DNA of 64,000 nucleotides from Marinilabilia sp964403175 (GCA_964403175.1 CAYOFH010000003.1:1-64000); one strand, 5' to 3'; positions 18,224-26,438 are shown, counted from the stretch's first letter. Translations and numbers: made by a program. The notes: a model not told the origin generated them from the sequence alone.

Positions 18224-19918
18224 ATGCAATATTCATTTTTTGATTTTCTTTCGCTGGTAGGATCTCTTGGTTTGTTCCTATATGGAATGAAAATGATGAG
18301 TGAAGCTCTCCAAAAAGTTGCCGGAAACAAGATGAGAGCCATTTTATCAGCCATGACTTCCAATAGGTTTTTGGGCATTTTCACCGGATTTCTGGTGACG
18401 GCAATGGTTCAATCTTCCTCTGCAACCACAGTAATGATCGTAAGTTTCGTTAATGCCGGACTTATTACCTTAAAAGAATCAATAGGTGTAATAATGGGGG
18501 CCAATATAGGAACCACTGTTACGGGCTGGATAATTACACTTTTTGGATTTAAAGTTAAAATTAGTGCCTATTCTCTTCCTCTCATTGGGCTTGGACTTCC
18601 CTTCATTTTTTCCAAATCGGCCACCCGCCGCTCATATGGAGAGTTAATAATCGGATTTGCACTGATTTTCATGGGGCTGGAATATTTGAAAAATTCGGTA
18701 CCTAACATTCAGGAAAACCCGCAGATACTAAGTTTCCTGCATCAATATACTGATAGTGGAATCTTCACCACCCTTCTTTTCCTTGGTCTAGGCACAATTC
18801 TTACCGTTGTTGTGCAATCCTCATCAGCAACAATGGCCCTCACATTTGTTATGTGTAACGAGGGCTGGATAGAATTCAGCCAGGCTGCCGCAATGATACT
18901 CGGAGAAAATATCGGAACAACCATAACGGCCAATATTGCTTCATCAGTGGGAAATATAAGCGCCAAAAGAGCTGCAAGAATTCATTTAATTTTCAATATG
19001 CTGGGCGTTTTATGGATGCTGACTATTTTTAATAATTACACCGGTCTGATTGACACTATAATTACCCGTAACGGAGGAGTCTCCCCCAATGAAAACCCTG
19101 CAGCAATTCCGGTTGCCCTCTCCTTCTTCCATACTTCTTTCAATATTTTGAATGTACTGATTTTTGTATGGTTTACCCCTTTAATACAAAAAGTAGTGGA
19201 GTATATGGTTCCCAATAAAACCAAAGATTCAGAAGAAGAGTTCCGGCTGAAATACATTACCACAGGAATGCTTTCCACTTCAGAATTATCTATTCTCCAG
19301 GCAAAAAAAGAAGTTCAGTTTTATGCCAAACATACAACCAAAATGTTTGGTTTCGTTCGTAAAATGATACATGAAAAAAAGGATAAAAAATTCAATAAAC
19401 TTTTTTCCAAAGTTCAGAAATACGAAGGCATCAGCGATAACGTTGAGGTAGAAATCACCAACTATCTTACCCAGATTTCGCAGTATAAACTTAGTGAGCT
19501 CGGAAGAAAACGCCTTCGCTCTATGCTCAAACTTTCAGGGGATCTTGAAAGCGTGGCGGACTGCAACTTTAACCTGGCCCGATTCGTCAATCGAATGCGG
19601 GAGAAAAACATATCACTGAAGGAATCAGCAATTGACAAACTGGAACTCATGTTCAACCTAACTGAAGAAGCTCTCTCGGTAATGCGGGAAAATCTGCAAC
19701 AGGACGAATTAATGGTTTCTCTCACCAAAGCAAGGTTATTGGAAGACCAGATCAACAATTATCGAAACCAATTGAAGAGCGAACATCTCGACAATCTGGC
19801 CAATGATGTGTACTCTTACGAAGCAGGTATTATTTTTAATGACCTGTTCTCTGAATGTGAAAAGCTGGCAGACTATGTGATCAACGTCTCAGAGGCCCTG
19901 GAGGAAGTTGGTATGTAA
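18224..19918 (+). CDS. Na+/phosphate cotransporter with PhoU-like C-terminal domain
   Basis: Predicted sodium-driven phosphate uptake protein of the NptA/PNaS family in the inner membrane. Two inverted half-repeats each carry the signature QSSSAT (QSSSATTVMIVSF near residue 65, QSSSATMALTFV near 200). Each is followed by a glycine-rich GANIGTT/GENIGTT segment that lines the substrate site. After about nine transmembrane helices, residues 365-560 form a soluble helical PhoU-like domain. The 564-residue length is typical of the two-domain form. No pho-regulon gene is adjacent. Confidence 0.92.
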   Translation: MQYSFFDFLSLVGSLGLFLYGMKMMSEALQKVAGNKMRAILSAMTSNRFLGIFTGFLVTAMVQSSSATTVMIVSFVNAGLITLKESIGVIMGANIGTTVTGWIITLFGFKVKISAYSLPLIGLGLPFIFSKSATRRSYGELIIGFALIFMGLEYLKNSVPNIQENPQILSFLHQYTDSGIFTTLLFLGLGTILTVVVQSSSATMALTFVMCNEGWIEFSQAAAMILGENIGTTITANIASSVGNISAKRAARIHLIFNMLGVLWMLTIFNNYTGLIDTIITRNGGVSPNENPAAIPVALSFFHTSFNILNVLIFVWFTPLIQKVVEYMVPNKTKDSEEEFRLKYITTGMLSTSELSILQAKKEVQFYAKHTTKMFGFVRKMIHEKKDKKFNKLFSKVQKYEGISDNVEVEITNYLTQISQYKLSELGRKRLRSMLKLSGDLESVADCNFNLARFVNRMREKNISLKESAIDKLELMFNLTEEALSVMRENLQQDELMVSLTKARLLEDQINNYRNQLKSEHLDNLANDVYSYEAGIIFNDLFSECEKLADYVINVSEALEEVGM

Positions 19919-20071
19919 TGCTTCTTTTCATAAACTTTGAACCGAATGCAAAAGAGTCCATCCTTAGCAATACTTGTATTAATCTTATTGTGCCTGCCAC
20001 CGTTAAAGGAAATATTTCAATTCTTAAATGTCTGATAATTCATACTTAATATTAGCGTAACATAGCACCTT

Positions 20072-20079
20072 TACATTTG
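20072..20079 (+). promoter_or_regulatory. Candidate -7 element for the small secreted protein
   Basis: TACATTTG is a perfect TAnnTTTG match, 49 bases before the ATG at 20129. No good -33 TTG is seen at the usual distance. Confidence 0.35.
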
Positions 20080-20128
20080 TACCAACAATTAAAGGAAAAA
20101 GAAACTACAAACAAAAACATAAAGTGTT

Positions 20129-20479
20129 ATGAAAGCATTGATATTAAGTATCGCAATTTTGGCAGGCTCAATAGTGAACACATTCGCACTTACAGACAAG
20201 CCGGGAGAACCAGCTAAAGCCAATACCTGTATTTCAGGAGTTATTGTTGACCAGAATACAGGGGAGGCCCTGACAGGGGTTGAAGTTAAACTTAATGGAA
20301 CTGACACAAAAACCTATACCGATTTTGACGGTAAATTTGTATTCAATCAGATTAAGCCTGGTAATTATTCAGTTGAAGCAAAAATCATTTCTTACGAGCC
20401 TGTGGTCAGATCGATTAATGTTAATACCAATGAGCTGCATGCATTAAATCTGCAGCTGGATAATGTTGATGAAGAATAA
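20129..20479 (+). CDS. Small secreted protein with CarboxypepD-reg-like domain
   Basis: The 116-residue exported protein has a signal peptide (about 1-20, LILSIAILAGSIVNTFA). Residues 34-110 form one beta-sandwich domain of the carboxypeptidase-regulatory/CNA-B-like type. Its pattern is clear: SGVIVDQNTGEALTGVEVKL, then TYTDFDGKFVFNQIKPGNY and VEAKIISYEP. In Bacteroidota this domain usually caps TonB-dependent transporters. Here it stands alone as a periplasmic or surface protein of unknown function. It ends in an acidic tail. Confidence 0.82.
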   Translation: MKALILSIAILAGSIVNTFALTDKPGEPAKANTCISGVIVDQNTGEALTGVEVKLNGTDTKTYTDFDGKFVFNQIKPGNYSVEAKIISYEPVVRSINVNTNELHALNLQLDNVDEE

Positions 20480-20496
20480 GCATTACAAGTTAATAA

Positions 20497-20557
20497 CAAT
20501 AGATCATTGGTTTTTTGGATATCAGTAGTCTATCATTGATCCTCAAAATCTTAATCA
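20497..20557 (+). repeat. Dispersed intergenic repeat, copy 4 (most diverged)
   Basis: It starts ACAATAGATCATTGG and keeps GGATATCAG at the same offset as copy 1; the distal half is weak. It lies 18 bases after a stop codon in the non-coding stretch 20480-20951, which otherwise holds a terminator and the next gene's promoter. Confidence 0.4.
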
Positions 20558-20640
20558 AAACAACCTTTGTGTTGTAAAAATATAATTCACAGGATTTTGA
20601 TTAAACAATAACAGACTATTATAATACTAAAGTTATTGAG

Positions 20641-20671
20641 GGAGGACTGTTTTAAGGTCTTCCTTTTTTTT
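20641..20671 (+). terminator. Intrinsic terminator
   Basis: A 7-bp stem GGAGGAC/GTCTTCC (one G-T pair) is followed by an uninterrupted T-run. It lies about 160 bases after the small secreted-protein gene. Confidence 0.7.
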
Positions 20672-20859
20672 ATTACAGTTCACAAACCATTTATTAACAC
20701 CCTCAACATAATGCGAAATATCCGCACCAGTGATAACATAGCTCTTAATAATTGATCTTCAACTCAATTAATATCTACTTTCCGTATCAATATTTCCGTA
20801 TTTTAGAACGCTCAACAAAAGAATCATAGAATAAATGTAATCGAAATTTCACCGCAAAG

Positions 20860-20890
20860 TTGCCTATATGTAACTTTAATGTTAATTTTG
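20860..20890 (+). promoter_or_regulatory. Good Bacteroidetes-type promoter for the MORN-repeat gene
   Basis: TTG at 20860-20862 and a perfect TAATTTTG at 20883-20890 are separated by 20 bases. This is the best-spaced -33/-7 pair in the window. Transcription would start near 20897, giving a leader of about 55 bases to the ATG at 20952. Confidence 0.65.
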
Positions 20891-20951
20891 CGTTAACACA
20901 TTTACAGGACAAGTTGGGAGGCTTTTGAAAACAACTCTTAAAACAAAGGCC

Positions 20952-21407
20952 ATGAAAAAGCTGATATTATTATTCGCATTAGTAGTAACAGGCACTCTGT
21001 TGCATGCTCAACTTGTTGAAAAAGAAGGAGTATTCTACGATTTCAACAACAATCCTTACACCGGTACTTATATCGAATATTTCCCTGATGGAAATATTCG
21101 CATTGAAATGCAGGTGGAAGATGGTAAAAAGAATGGTACCACAACTTATTTTTTTGAAAACGGTGCAAAAAAAGAGGTCCGAAAATTTAGTGACAACAAA
21201 ATGGACGGAACCTGGATTACATGGGATGAAAACGGCACTAAAATAGCTGAAGCACGCTATAAAAAAGGGAAGAAAAATGGGAAATGGTACATCTGGGATG
21301 AAAACGGAACACTTCGGTATGAAATGGAATACATCGATGGTTCCAAAAGCGGAGTTTGGTCTATTTGGGACGAAAATGGAGATTTGATCAGTCAAAAAGA
21401 ATTCTGA
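20952..21407 (+). CDS. Secreted MORN-repeat protein (YwqK-like)
   Basis: The 151-residue exported protein starts with a signal peptide (MKKLILLFALVVTGTLLHA). It then has about five MORN-variant repeats of 22-24 residues, each with the pattern GxWxxWDENGxxxxExxYxxGxKxG (for example DGTWITWDENGTKIAEARY). Database entries often label such proteins YwqK-type antitoxins, but nothing here suggests a toxin partner. The frame extends upstream to a TTG at 20925. The ATG at 20952 starts the signal peptide directly and is preferred. Confidence 0.85.
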   Translation: MKKLILLFALVVTGTLLHAQLVEKEGVFYDFNNNPYTGTYIEYFPDGNIRIEMQVEDGKKNGTTTYFFENGAKKEVRKFSDNKMDGTWITWDENGTKIAEARYKKGKKNGKWYIWDENGTLRYEMEYIDGSKSGVWSIWDENGDLISQKEF

Positions 21408-21513
21408 CTCTCTTAAAATATTGCCGCAAAAGGCTAGCCCGGATTTGACTGTTATTCAGGGAATTCAGTTGCCGTTTATGAGCATACCAAGACAATTTTT
21501 CTAAAGAAAAGAA

Positions 21514-21538
21514 AACCCGTACCTTATGGCTACGGGTT
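21514..21538 (+). terminator. Hairpin terminator after the MORN-repeat gene
   Basis: The stem is AACCCGTA/TACGGGTT with a 9-base loop, followed by ATTTTAT. An A-rich left flank would also allow weak function in reverse. Confidence 0.65.
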
Positions 21539-21839
21539 ATTTTATAACCATATGTTTATTTGGTTCATTTCTAAATTAAATTGATGTCATAAACTATTTT
21601 CGCTTTCATTTGTCAATGATTTTTAAGAAAGTCCCCGGCTTTTTTATTTAAACCGACTATAAATTAACCGTTTGAGTAGCGTGGAATTCATCCAATTTCA
21701 TATATTTATACGTCAAAACATGCCCATTTCGACATAGATTGAATTGTATATGCCTATCATCCTCATCCCAATTGTATTTAAAAATATTCAAATAATAAAT
21801 ATGGACTAATCATTGGCTAAAGATTATTCCACATTACTA

Positions 21840-21845
21840 AGGAGG
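21840..21845 (+). promoter_or_regulatory. Canonical Shine-Dalgarno sequence deciding the DUF362 start
   Basis: AGGAGG lies 6 bases before the ATG at 21852. Full Shine-Dalgarno sequences are rare in this window. It fixes the start at 21852 rather than an upstream in-frame Met, and places the twin-arginine motif at the N-terminus. Confidence 0.75.
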
Positions 21846-21851
21846 ACACCT

Positions 21852-22769
21852 ATGAAAAGAAGAGATTTTCTGATAAAAGGAGCTGGTCTGGGACTGGCAG
21901 GAGCTTTAATCCCCAATTTTGGCGGATTAAACGCTGTGGGTTTACCCGCAGAAGAAGGGAAGTATGACTTAGTTGCTGTACGTGGCGGTGAAGCAGCTGA
22001 TATGTTTGAAAAAGCTATGGAATCCCTTGGAGGAATGGGAAAATTCGTAAAAAGCGGACAGAAAGTACTGGTTAAACCAAATATTGGCTGGGATGTACCA
22101 CCTGAAAGAGCAGGGAATACCAATCCGGATTTAATAAACCGAATTGTGAAAAGCTGTATGGATGCAGGAGCATCAGAAGTGGTGGTTTTTGATCATACCT
22201 GCGATCAATGGGATCGGTGTTATCGCAACAGCGGACTGGAGGAAGCAGCCCGAAGTGCAGGAGCCAAAGTAGTTCCCGGTAACAATGAATCAATGTATCG
22301 AGAAGTATCTATTCCTAAAGGGAAAAGACTTCAAAAAACCAAAGTACACCGCGAACTTATAGAAACAGATGTATTTATAAATGTACCCATACTTAAACAT
22401 CATGGTTCCACAACCGTTTCCCTGGCCATGAAAAACCTTATGGGGGTTGTCTGGGATCGTGGATTTTATCACGGCAACGACCTTAGTCAATGCATTGCGG
22501 ATTTCCTTACCTATCGTAAACCGGATCTCAATATCATCGATGGTTACCGCATGATGACCCGCAACGGTCCCCGAGGAGTGTCAGTTTCTGATGTCGCAGA
22601 TCTGAAAGCTCTGATCGCCGGAAAAGATATCGTGGCCGTGGATGCTGCAGCAACAATGATGTTTGGTGAAAAACCTCAGAATATTAACCATATCCGAATT
22701 GCGGATGAGATGGGACTGGGTACAATGAACCTCCAAAATGTTTCCATCAACCGCATAAAAATGACTTAA
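21852..22769 (+). CDS. Tat-exported DUF362 protein
   Basis: The 305-residue protein begins KRRDFLIKGAGLGLAGAL, a twin-arginine (Tat) signal, so it should be exported folded. The rest is a DUF362 domain with KVLVKPNIGWD, TNPDLINRIV, the VVVFDHTC strand, the NVPILKHHG motif, MKNLMG and IIDGYRMMTRNGP. DUF362 proteins are often encoded beside iron-sulfur proteins and are presumed redox-linked, but the reaction is unknown. The next gene is a NapH-like polyferredoxin on the same strand, which supports a shared membrane or periplasmic redox role. A hairpin lies between the two genes. Confidence 0.88.
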   Translation: MKRRDFLIKGAGLGLAGALIPNFGGLNAVGLPAEEGKYDLVAVRGGEAADMFEKAMESLGGMGKFVKSGQKVLVKPNIGWDVPPERAGNTNPDLINRIVKSCMDAGASEVVVFDHTCDQWDRCYRNSGLEEAARSAGAKVVPGNNESMYREVSIPKGKRLQKTKVHRELIETDVFINVPILKHHGSTTVSLAMKNLMGVVWDRGFYHGNDLSQCIADFLTYRKPDLNIIDGYRMMTRNGPRGVSVSDVADLKALIAGKDIVAVDAAATMMFGEKPQNINHIRIADEMGLGTMNLQNVSINRIKMT

Positions 22770-22792
22770 CACTTTTCATCGTTTTTTACCTA

Positions 22793-22833
22793 ATTTCCCG
22801 GTTCCCGGAACTTTTTCACGGAAACCGGGAAAT
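22793..22833 (+). terminator. Hairpin (likely terminator) after the DUF362 gene
   Basis: The arms ATTTCCCGGTT and AAACCGGGAAAT flank an 18-base loop that itself pairs partly (CCG/CGG). The hairpin is followed by ATTTTAT. It starts 23 bases after the stop codon. Confidence 0.6.
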
Positions 22834-22979
22834 CATTTTATACTCAGGCATAGAAAGACATCTTGTGCTTAAAAAAACGGCATCTGTAAATTTCAAATTA
22901 CATTTGAATTTATTCTCCCGGCAGCCAAGAGAAAAAAACTTGTAAAGTATTTGCCGATTGTCGTTTTTCTAAAACGATT

Positions 22980-23081
22980 GAAACGAGCATGGAGCTTTGA
23001 TTTCTCAAATCTGCACAAAAGTGCATGAATAAAAGAATTGCGAGTTCCATCCGACCATAATAAATAAATTTTACAAGGATC
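22980..23081. repeat. About 95-bp repeat, copy A
   Basis: The unit opens GAAACGAGC and contains GCGAGTTCCATCCGACC and AATAAATTTTACAAGGAT. It is followed head-to-tail by copy B (23082-23174). A third copy (C) is near 26008. The 22770-23171 spacer otherwise contains only the terminator. A small inner hairpin TGCAC-aaaa-GTGCA is near 23012. Confidence 0.55.
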
Positions 23082-23174
23082 GAACGAGCATAACAATGTT
23101 TATCTCAAAAGAATATGTATAAGTTCTTGCATGTGAGTTCCATCCAATCTTACAAAATAAATTTTACACGGATG
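23082..23174. repeat. About 95-bp repeat, copy B, abutting the polyferredoxin start
   Basis: It opens GAACGAGCATAAC and contains ATGTATAAGTTCTTGCATG, GTGAGTTCCATCC and AATAAATTTTACACGGATG. The last 42 bases match copy A at about 35 positions by eye. The copy runs into the true ATG at 23172, so it forms that gene's immediate leader. An upstream in-frame ATG at 23115 lies inside the repeat and is unlikely to be used. Confidence 0.55.
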
Positions 23175-24785
23175 AAATTCTATAGTTTTCTCAAAAATAG
23201 CAGGGTAGTTCTTGCTTTGTTGATATTAATTCTCACCTTCATTCTGTTTATTGATCTGTATGAATGGATTCCCAGCGATACATTCAACACCATCCTTTAT
23301 CTCCAGTTTATTCCTTCCCTCCTGCATTTTCTGACAGTCTTTTCACTTGCTACAGCCGGCGGTTTTTTACTGGTTTTGCTGTTGACATTTCTGACAGGAC
23401 GAATTTACTGTTCAGTCATATGCCCATTGGGAATTTTACAGGATGTCATCAATAAAGCAGCTCGTTGGAAATCAAAAAAGAAAAGGTTCTTCAAATACAA
23501 GAAAGCACATCCCGTACTACGTTACACTTTTCTTGCCATCATGGCATTAGCCATCATTTTCGGAGCCGGATGGATTGTTACCTGGCTGGATCCATACAGT
23601 ATAGCGGGCAGATCATTTACCTATTTATTTAAGCCTTTGACAGTATGGCTTAATAATATTGTCATATCGCCTGTTTTACAGAATTTTGAAATCTATTCGG
23701 TATATCGTGTAAACTTAATGATGCCATACCTTCTGCCGGTTTTATTATCTTTAGTCACTATTGTTGCTATTGGCTATTTTGCCTGGAAACGCGGTCGCTT
23801 ATTCTGCAATACTATCTGTCCGGTGGGTACGTTACTCGGGGTCGCTTCAAAATATAGTTTCCTGAAAGTACAATTTGATGTATCAACCTGTACCCGATGC
23901 GGAAGATGTGCAGGAGTCTGTAAAAGTGAATGCATCGATATCCGAAACTATTCTGTTGACCACAGCCGATGCGTGACCTGCTTCAATTGTCTGGACACCT
24001 GCCCTGAATTAGCCCTGTCTCTTCGTCCGGCATCCAATAAAACAAAGAGACCAATAGATTTCAAAGAAACAACAATGCAAACACAAAACAAACAGGAAAC
24101 TACCGATAGTAATCGCCGGAAGCTCCTTGTTACTGGATTAGCTTTACTTACCGGAAGCCGCATCTATGCCCTGAAAAAAAATAAACTTCCGGAAAATCAG
24201 AAAGATCTGAAAAGAAACAAGAAAGAATATCCCGTAACCCCCCCAGGTGCCGGCAATATAAAACGATTCAATGACATTTGCACAGCATGTTCACTATGCG
24301 TGGCAGCTTGTCCTACAGGAGTTTTACAGCCATCTCTCACACATTACGGACTAGAAGGATTTATGCAACCCCATATGGATTATGCTACCCATTTTTGTAA
24401 TTTTGATTGTACAAAATGTGGCGAAGTTTGCCCGACGGGTGCAATTCTGCCTCTTGCACTTGAAGAAAAACAATTAACACAAATGGGAAAAGCAGTTTTT
24501 GTAAAACAAAACTGCATTGTATATACTGATGAAACAGATTGCGGGGCCTGTTCGGAGCATTGTCCCACAAAAGCGGTAAATATGGTGCCTTACAAAGATG
24601 GCTTACAAATTCCCGTAGTAGATCAATCTATTTGTATAGGTTGTGGAGCCTGTGAATACCCATGTCCTGTTCCCCAACCTTATAAAGCTATATATGTAAA
24701 TGGTAATGCAGAGCACCAGCTTGCAAACAAACCTGATTTTGGTGAAAAACAAGAGGTAGATCATGAAGAGGATTTTCCTTTTTAA
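23172..24785 (+). CDS. NapH-like membrane polyferredoxin fused to a multi-cluster ferredoxin
   Basis: Residues 1-220 form a NapH/CcoG-type membrane domain with about five transmembrane helices and two CxxxCP motifs (YCSVICPLG, FCNTICPVG). A two-cluster ferredoxin follows (CTRCGRCAGVC, CVTCFNCLDTCP). Then comes a second, internal, export-like segment (NRRKLLVTGLALLTG, near residue 320). Four more cysteine motifs finish the protein: CTACSLCVAACP, CTKCGEVCP, CGACSEHCP and CIGCGACEYPCP. It looks like a NapH plus NapG fusion that passes electrons between the quinone pool and the periplasm. Its partner is probably the upstream DUF362 protein. The start is the ATG at 23172, because the 57 upstream bases of open frame are repeat sequence. 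Confidence 0.85.
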   Translation: MKFYSFLKNSRVVLALLILILTFILFIDLYEWIPSDTFNTILYLQFIPSLLHFLTVFSLATAGGFLLVLLLTFLTGRIYCSVICPLGILQDVINKAARWKSKKKRFFKYKKAHPVLRYTFLAIMALAIIFGAGWIVTWLDPYSIAGRSFTYLFKPLTVWLNNIVISPVLQNFEIYSVYRVNLMMPYLLPVLLSLVTIVAIGYFAWKRGRLFCNTICPVGTLLGVASKYSFLKVQFDVSTCTRCGRCAGVCKSECIDIRNYSVDHSRCVTCFNCLDTCPELALSLRPASNKTKRPIDFKETTMQTQNKQETTDSNRRKLLVTGLALLTGSRIYALKKNKLPENQKDLKRNKKEYPVTPPGAGNIKRFNDICTACSLCVAACPTGVLQPSLTHYGLEGFMQPHMDYATHFCNFDCTKCGEVCPTGAILPLALEEKQLTQMGKAVFVKQNCIVYTDETDCGACSEHCPTKAVNMVPYKDGLQIPVVDQSICIGCGACEYPCPVPQPYKAIYVNGNAEHQLANKPDFGEKQEVDHEEDFPF

Positions 24786-24816
24786 CCAAATCAGAGTAAT
24801 CATAATAATGCATAAA

Positions 24817-24843
24817 GGGCCGAAAATACGGCCCTTTTTTTTT
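24817..24843 (+). terminator. Strong intrinsic terminator after the polyferredoxin gene
   Basis: The stem GGGCCG/CGGCCC, extended by AAA/TTT, has a 6-base loop and a run of nine T. It lies 32 bases after the stop codon. Confidence 0.85.
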
Positions 24844-24861
24844 CAGGAAAATTTTAAATTG

Positions 24862-24892
24862 GGTCTGCTGAAAAAGAGAGCAGACCATTTTT
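24862..24892 (+). terminator. Second hairpin, possible backup terminator
   Basis: The perfect 8-bp stem GGTCTGCT/AGCAGACC with a 9-base loop is followed by ATTTTT. It is 20 bases after the stronger terminator. The rest of the spacer to 25121 is AT-rich with no gene. Confidence 0.5.
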
Positions 24893-25121
24893 GACTTTTT
24901 GCATTAAGTCAAAAGGTCATTGTGTACACCTGAAGATTGTATCAATATTTTCTAAATAACCAGCCATTATAAAGTTTTGAGAAGAAAAGCATTCTTAATA
25001 TTTATACCTGAACAAAATAGAGAGAAAAAAGGACCCTGTAAAAATTATCGGAAGAACTCAACCTTTTACAATTTAAGTTGTTGATTTAACAGTTAAGTGT
25101 TGAACCTTAAAATTTAATGTT

Positions 25122-25550
25122 ATGAGTACGCATAAATCATCAGCTATATGGAAAGGAAATCTTGCCAAAGGCACAGGAACCATGAATGTGGGAGAAGGCG
25201 CCTGGAAAGGAGATTTTTCAGCAAAATCGCGTTTTGAAGGTGGACAGGGAACCAGTCCAGAAGAATTAATTGCTGCAGCACATGCAGGATGCTTTTCAAT
25301 GGCTTTTTCACACGCTTTATCAGAAGCTGGTCATAATCCGGAAAGTATTGAAACAAAAGCTGAGGCTTCTATTGAAAAAGGAGATGACGGTTTCAGCATA
25401 ACTAAAATACATTTGACTACCACAGGGAAAGTCCCGGGAATTGAAAAAGATGAATTTCTTAATATAGCAGAAGAGGCCAAAGAAAACTGCCCGGTTTCCA
25501 AAGCATTAAAACAAGGAGTGGCTATTTCATTGGATGCTTCACTGCTTTAA
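25122..25550 (+). CDS. OsmC-family peroxiredoxin
   Basis: OsmC proteins are thiol-dependent organic hydroperoxide reductases of the cytoplasm. The 142-residue product has the two reactive cysteines in the usual places: C57 (AAHAGCFSMAFSHAL, on the central helix) and C123 (ENCPVSKAL). The N-terminal strand region (AIWKGNLAKGTGTMNVG) is the OsmC rather than the Ohr type. It stands as a single gene with its own terminator. Downstream ferredoxin and dodecin genes suggest a local group of redox functions. Confidence 0.94.
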   Translation: MSTHKSSAIWKGNLAKGTGTMNVGEGAWKGDFSAKSRFEGGQGTSPEELIAAAHAGCFSMAFSHALSEAGHNPESIETKAEASIEKGDDGFSITKIHLTTTGKVPGIEKDEFLNIAEEAKENCPVSKALKQGVAISLDASLL

Positions 25551-25588
25551 GGTTAATTAAAAATAAAACATTACATTAATATTTAAAG

Positions 25589-25613
25589 GCTGCCAGCAAC
25601 TGGCAGCTTTTTT
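25589..25613 (+). terminator. Intrinsic terminator after the OsmC gene
   Basis: The perfect 8-bp stem GCTGCCAG/CTGGCAGC with a 3-base loop is followed by six T. It starts about 40 bases after the stop codon. Confidence 0.85.
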
Positions 25614-25754
25614 AATATCCAAATAACAATTCTTCATACTCTTCCCTTGACCTTTCGGATATCAATTTGTATATTAATAGTAGTTAATTGGTTAAAACCG
25701 GAACCAAACATTCTTAATCCCGGTAATTAATTTTTAACTATAAATTTTACAATT

Positions 25755-25952
25755 ATGGCTATTAAAAAAGTATGGATTGAAGAAGGTTGTACCGCCTGTA
25801 ACCTTTGTGTAGATATCTGTCCGGAAGTATTTGACTTACCAGATGATATGGCTATTGTCAGAGAGGGTGTTAATTATGATGATTATGCCGATGAAATTAA
25901 AGATGCAGCAGAAAGTTGCCCAGTAGAGGTTATCCAATACGAAGAAGCATAA
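25755..25952 (+). CDS. Small single-cluster ferredoxin
   Basis: This 65-residue acidic electron carrier has C12, C15 and C18 (CTACNLC) and the distal C55 (SCPVEVI), the ligand set of a single [4Fe-4S] cluster. The extra C22 (CPEVF) is the usual remnant of the two-cluster ancestor. It belongs to the Thermotoga/Desulfovibrio-type monocluster ferredoxins that serve oxidoreductases in anaerobes. The gene stands alone. The physiological partner is unknown, though the nearby polyferredoxin is a candidate. Confidence 0.93.
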   Translation: MAIKKVWIEEGCTACNLCVDICPEVFDLPDDMAIVREGVNYDDYADEIKDAAESCPVEVIQYEEA

Positions 25953-26007
25953 AACTAAAATTATATATCTCCACTAACCTTAGTTATTTATAAATCATTT
26001 TCCTTAT

Positions 26008-26085
26008 GAAACGAGCCCGGCAATATTTGCCATAAAAAAACATGTATAAGTTCTTGCATGCGAGTCTCATCCGACCTCTTAAGAT
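26008..26085. repeat. About 95-bp repeat, copy C
   Basis: It opens GAAACGAGCCCGG and contains a GGCAATATTTGCC palindrome. It then shares ATGTATAAGTTCTTGCATG exactly with copy B, and CGAGTCTCATCCGACC with copies A and B at most positions. It lies between the ferredoxin and dodecin genes, about 125 bases before the dodecin ATG. Confidence 0.5.
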
Positions 26086-26208
26086 GAAGTGAAGCTACCT
26101 ACAGTAGCCCTGTTAGAGGATGAAACAAATACTACTGGTGTTAGAATTTATGGTATTTGTGGTAAGATTAATTAATTTCTGATTGTTGAATTCAAAAAAC
26201 TAAGTATT

Positions 26209-26409
26209 ATGAAAATAGTTAAAGTAATTGAAGTAATTGCATCATCAGACAAAGGATTTACAGAAGCAACTCAAAATGCTGTTGCAGAAGCTTCTAAAAC
26301 TGTTAAGAATATAAAATCTGTTTACATTAAAAACATGAACGCCAATGTAGAAAACAACAAAATTGTTTCCTACGCCGTCAATGCTCAAATATCATTTGAA
26401 ATAGAATAG
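26209..26409 (+). CDS. Dodecin-family flavin-storage protein
   Basis: This 66-residue protein has the dodecin fold: a short strand (KIVKVIEVIASSDKGFTEA), one helix (ATQNAVAEASKTVKNI) and two strands (KSVYIKNMNANVEN, YAVNAQISFEI). Dodecins form hollow 12-subunit spheres that bind and sequester FMN or lumichrome-like flavins. The tryptophan that stacks on flavin in most bacterial dodecins is replaced by Tyr (SVYIKN), so ligand preference may differ. It is a stand-alone gene followed by a long inverted repeat. Confidence 0.9.
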   Translation: MKIVKVIEVIASSDKGFTEATQNAVAEASKTVKNIKSVYIKNMNANVENNKIVSYAVNAQISFEIE

Positions 26410-26438
26410 GTTATTTCCTAAAATTTAGGTCTTAAATA

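Larger units (their letters stand above)
21408..21851. other. Non-coding spacer before the DUF362 gene
   Basis: About 440 AT-rich bases. Apart from the terminator at 21514-21538 and a Shine-Dalgarno sequence at the far end, I see no gene, repeat copy or strong structure. Confidence 0.3.

Noticed and set aside
20952..21407. Toxin-antitoxin system, since MORN proteins are often called YwqK antitoxins
   Set aside because: No toxin-like partner is nearby and the protein is exported, so the label would be misleading.
22893..23096. 67-codon minus-strand frame beside the polyferredoxin gene
   Set aside because: It runs through repeat copy A, has no family resemblance, and equivalent frames in the other copies are broken.
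23115..23171. Upstream ATG start for the polyferredoxin, adding 19 residues
   Set aside because: The extra codons are entirely repeat sequence shared with non-coding copies, and the Met at 23172 gives the normal NapH-like N-terminus.
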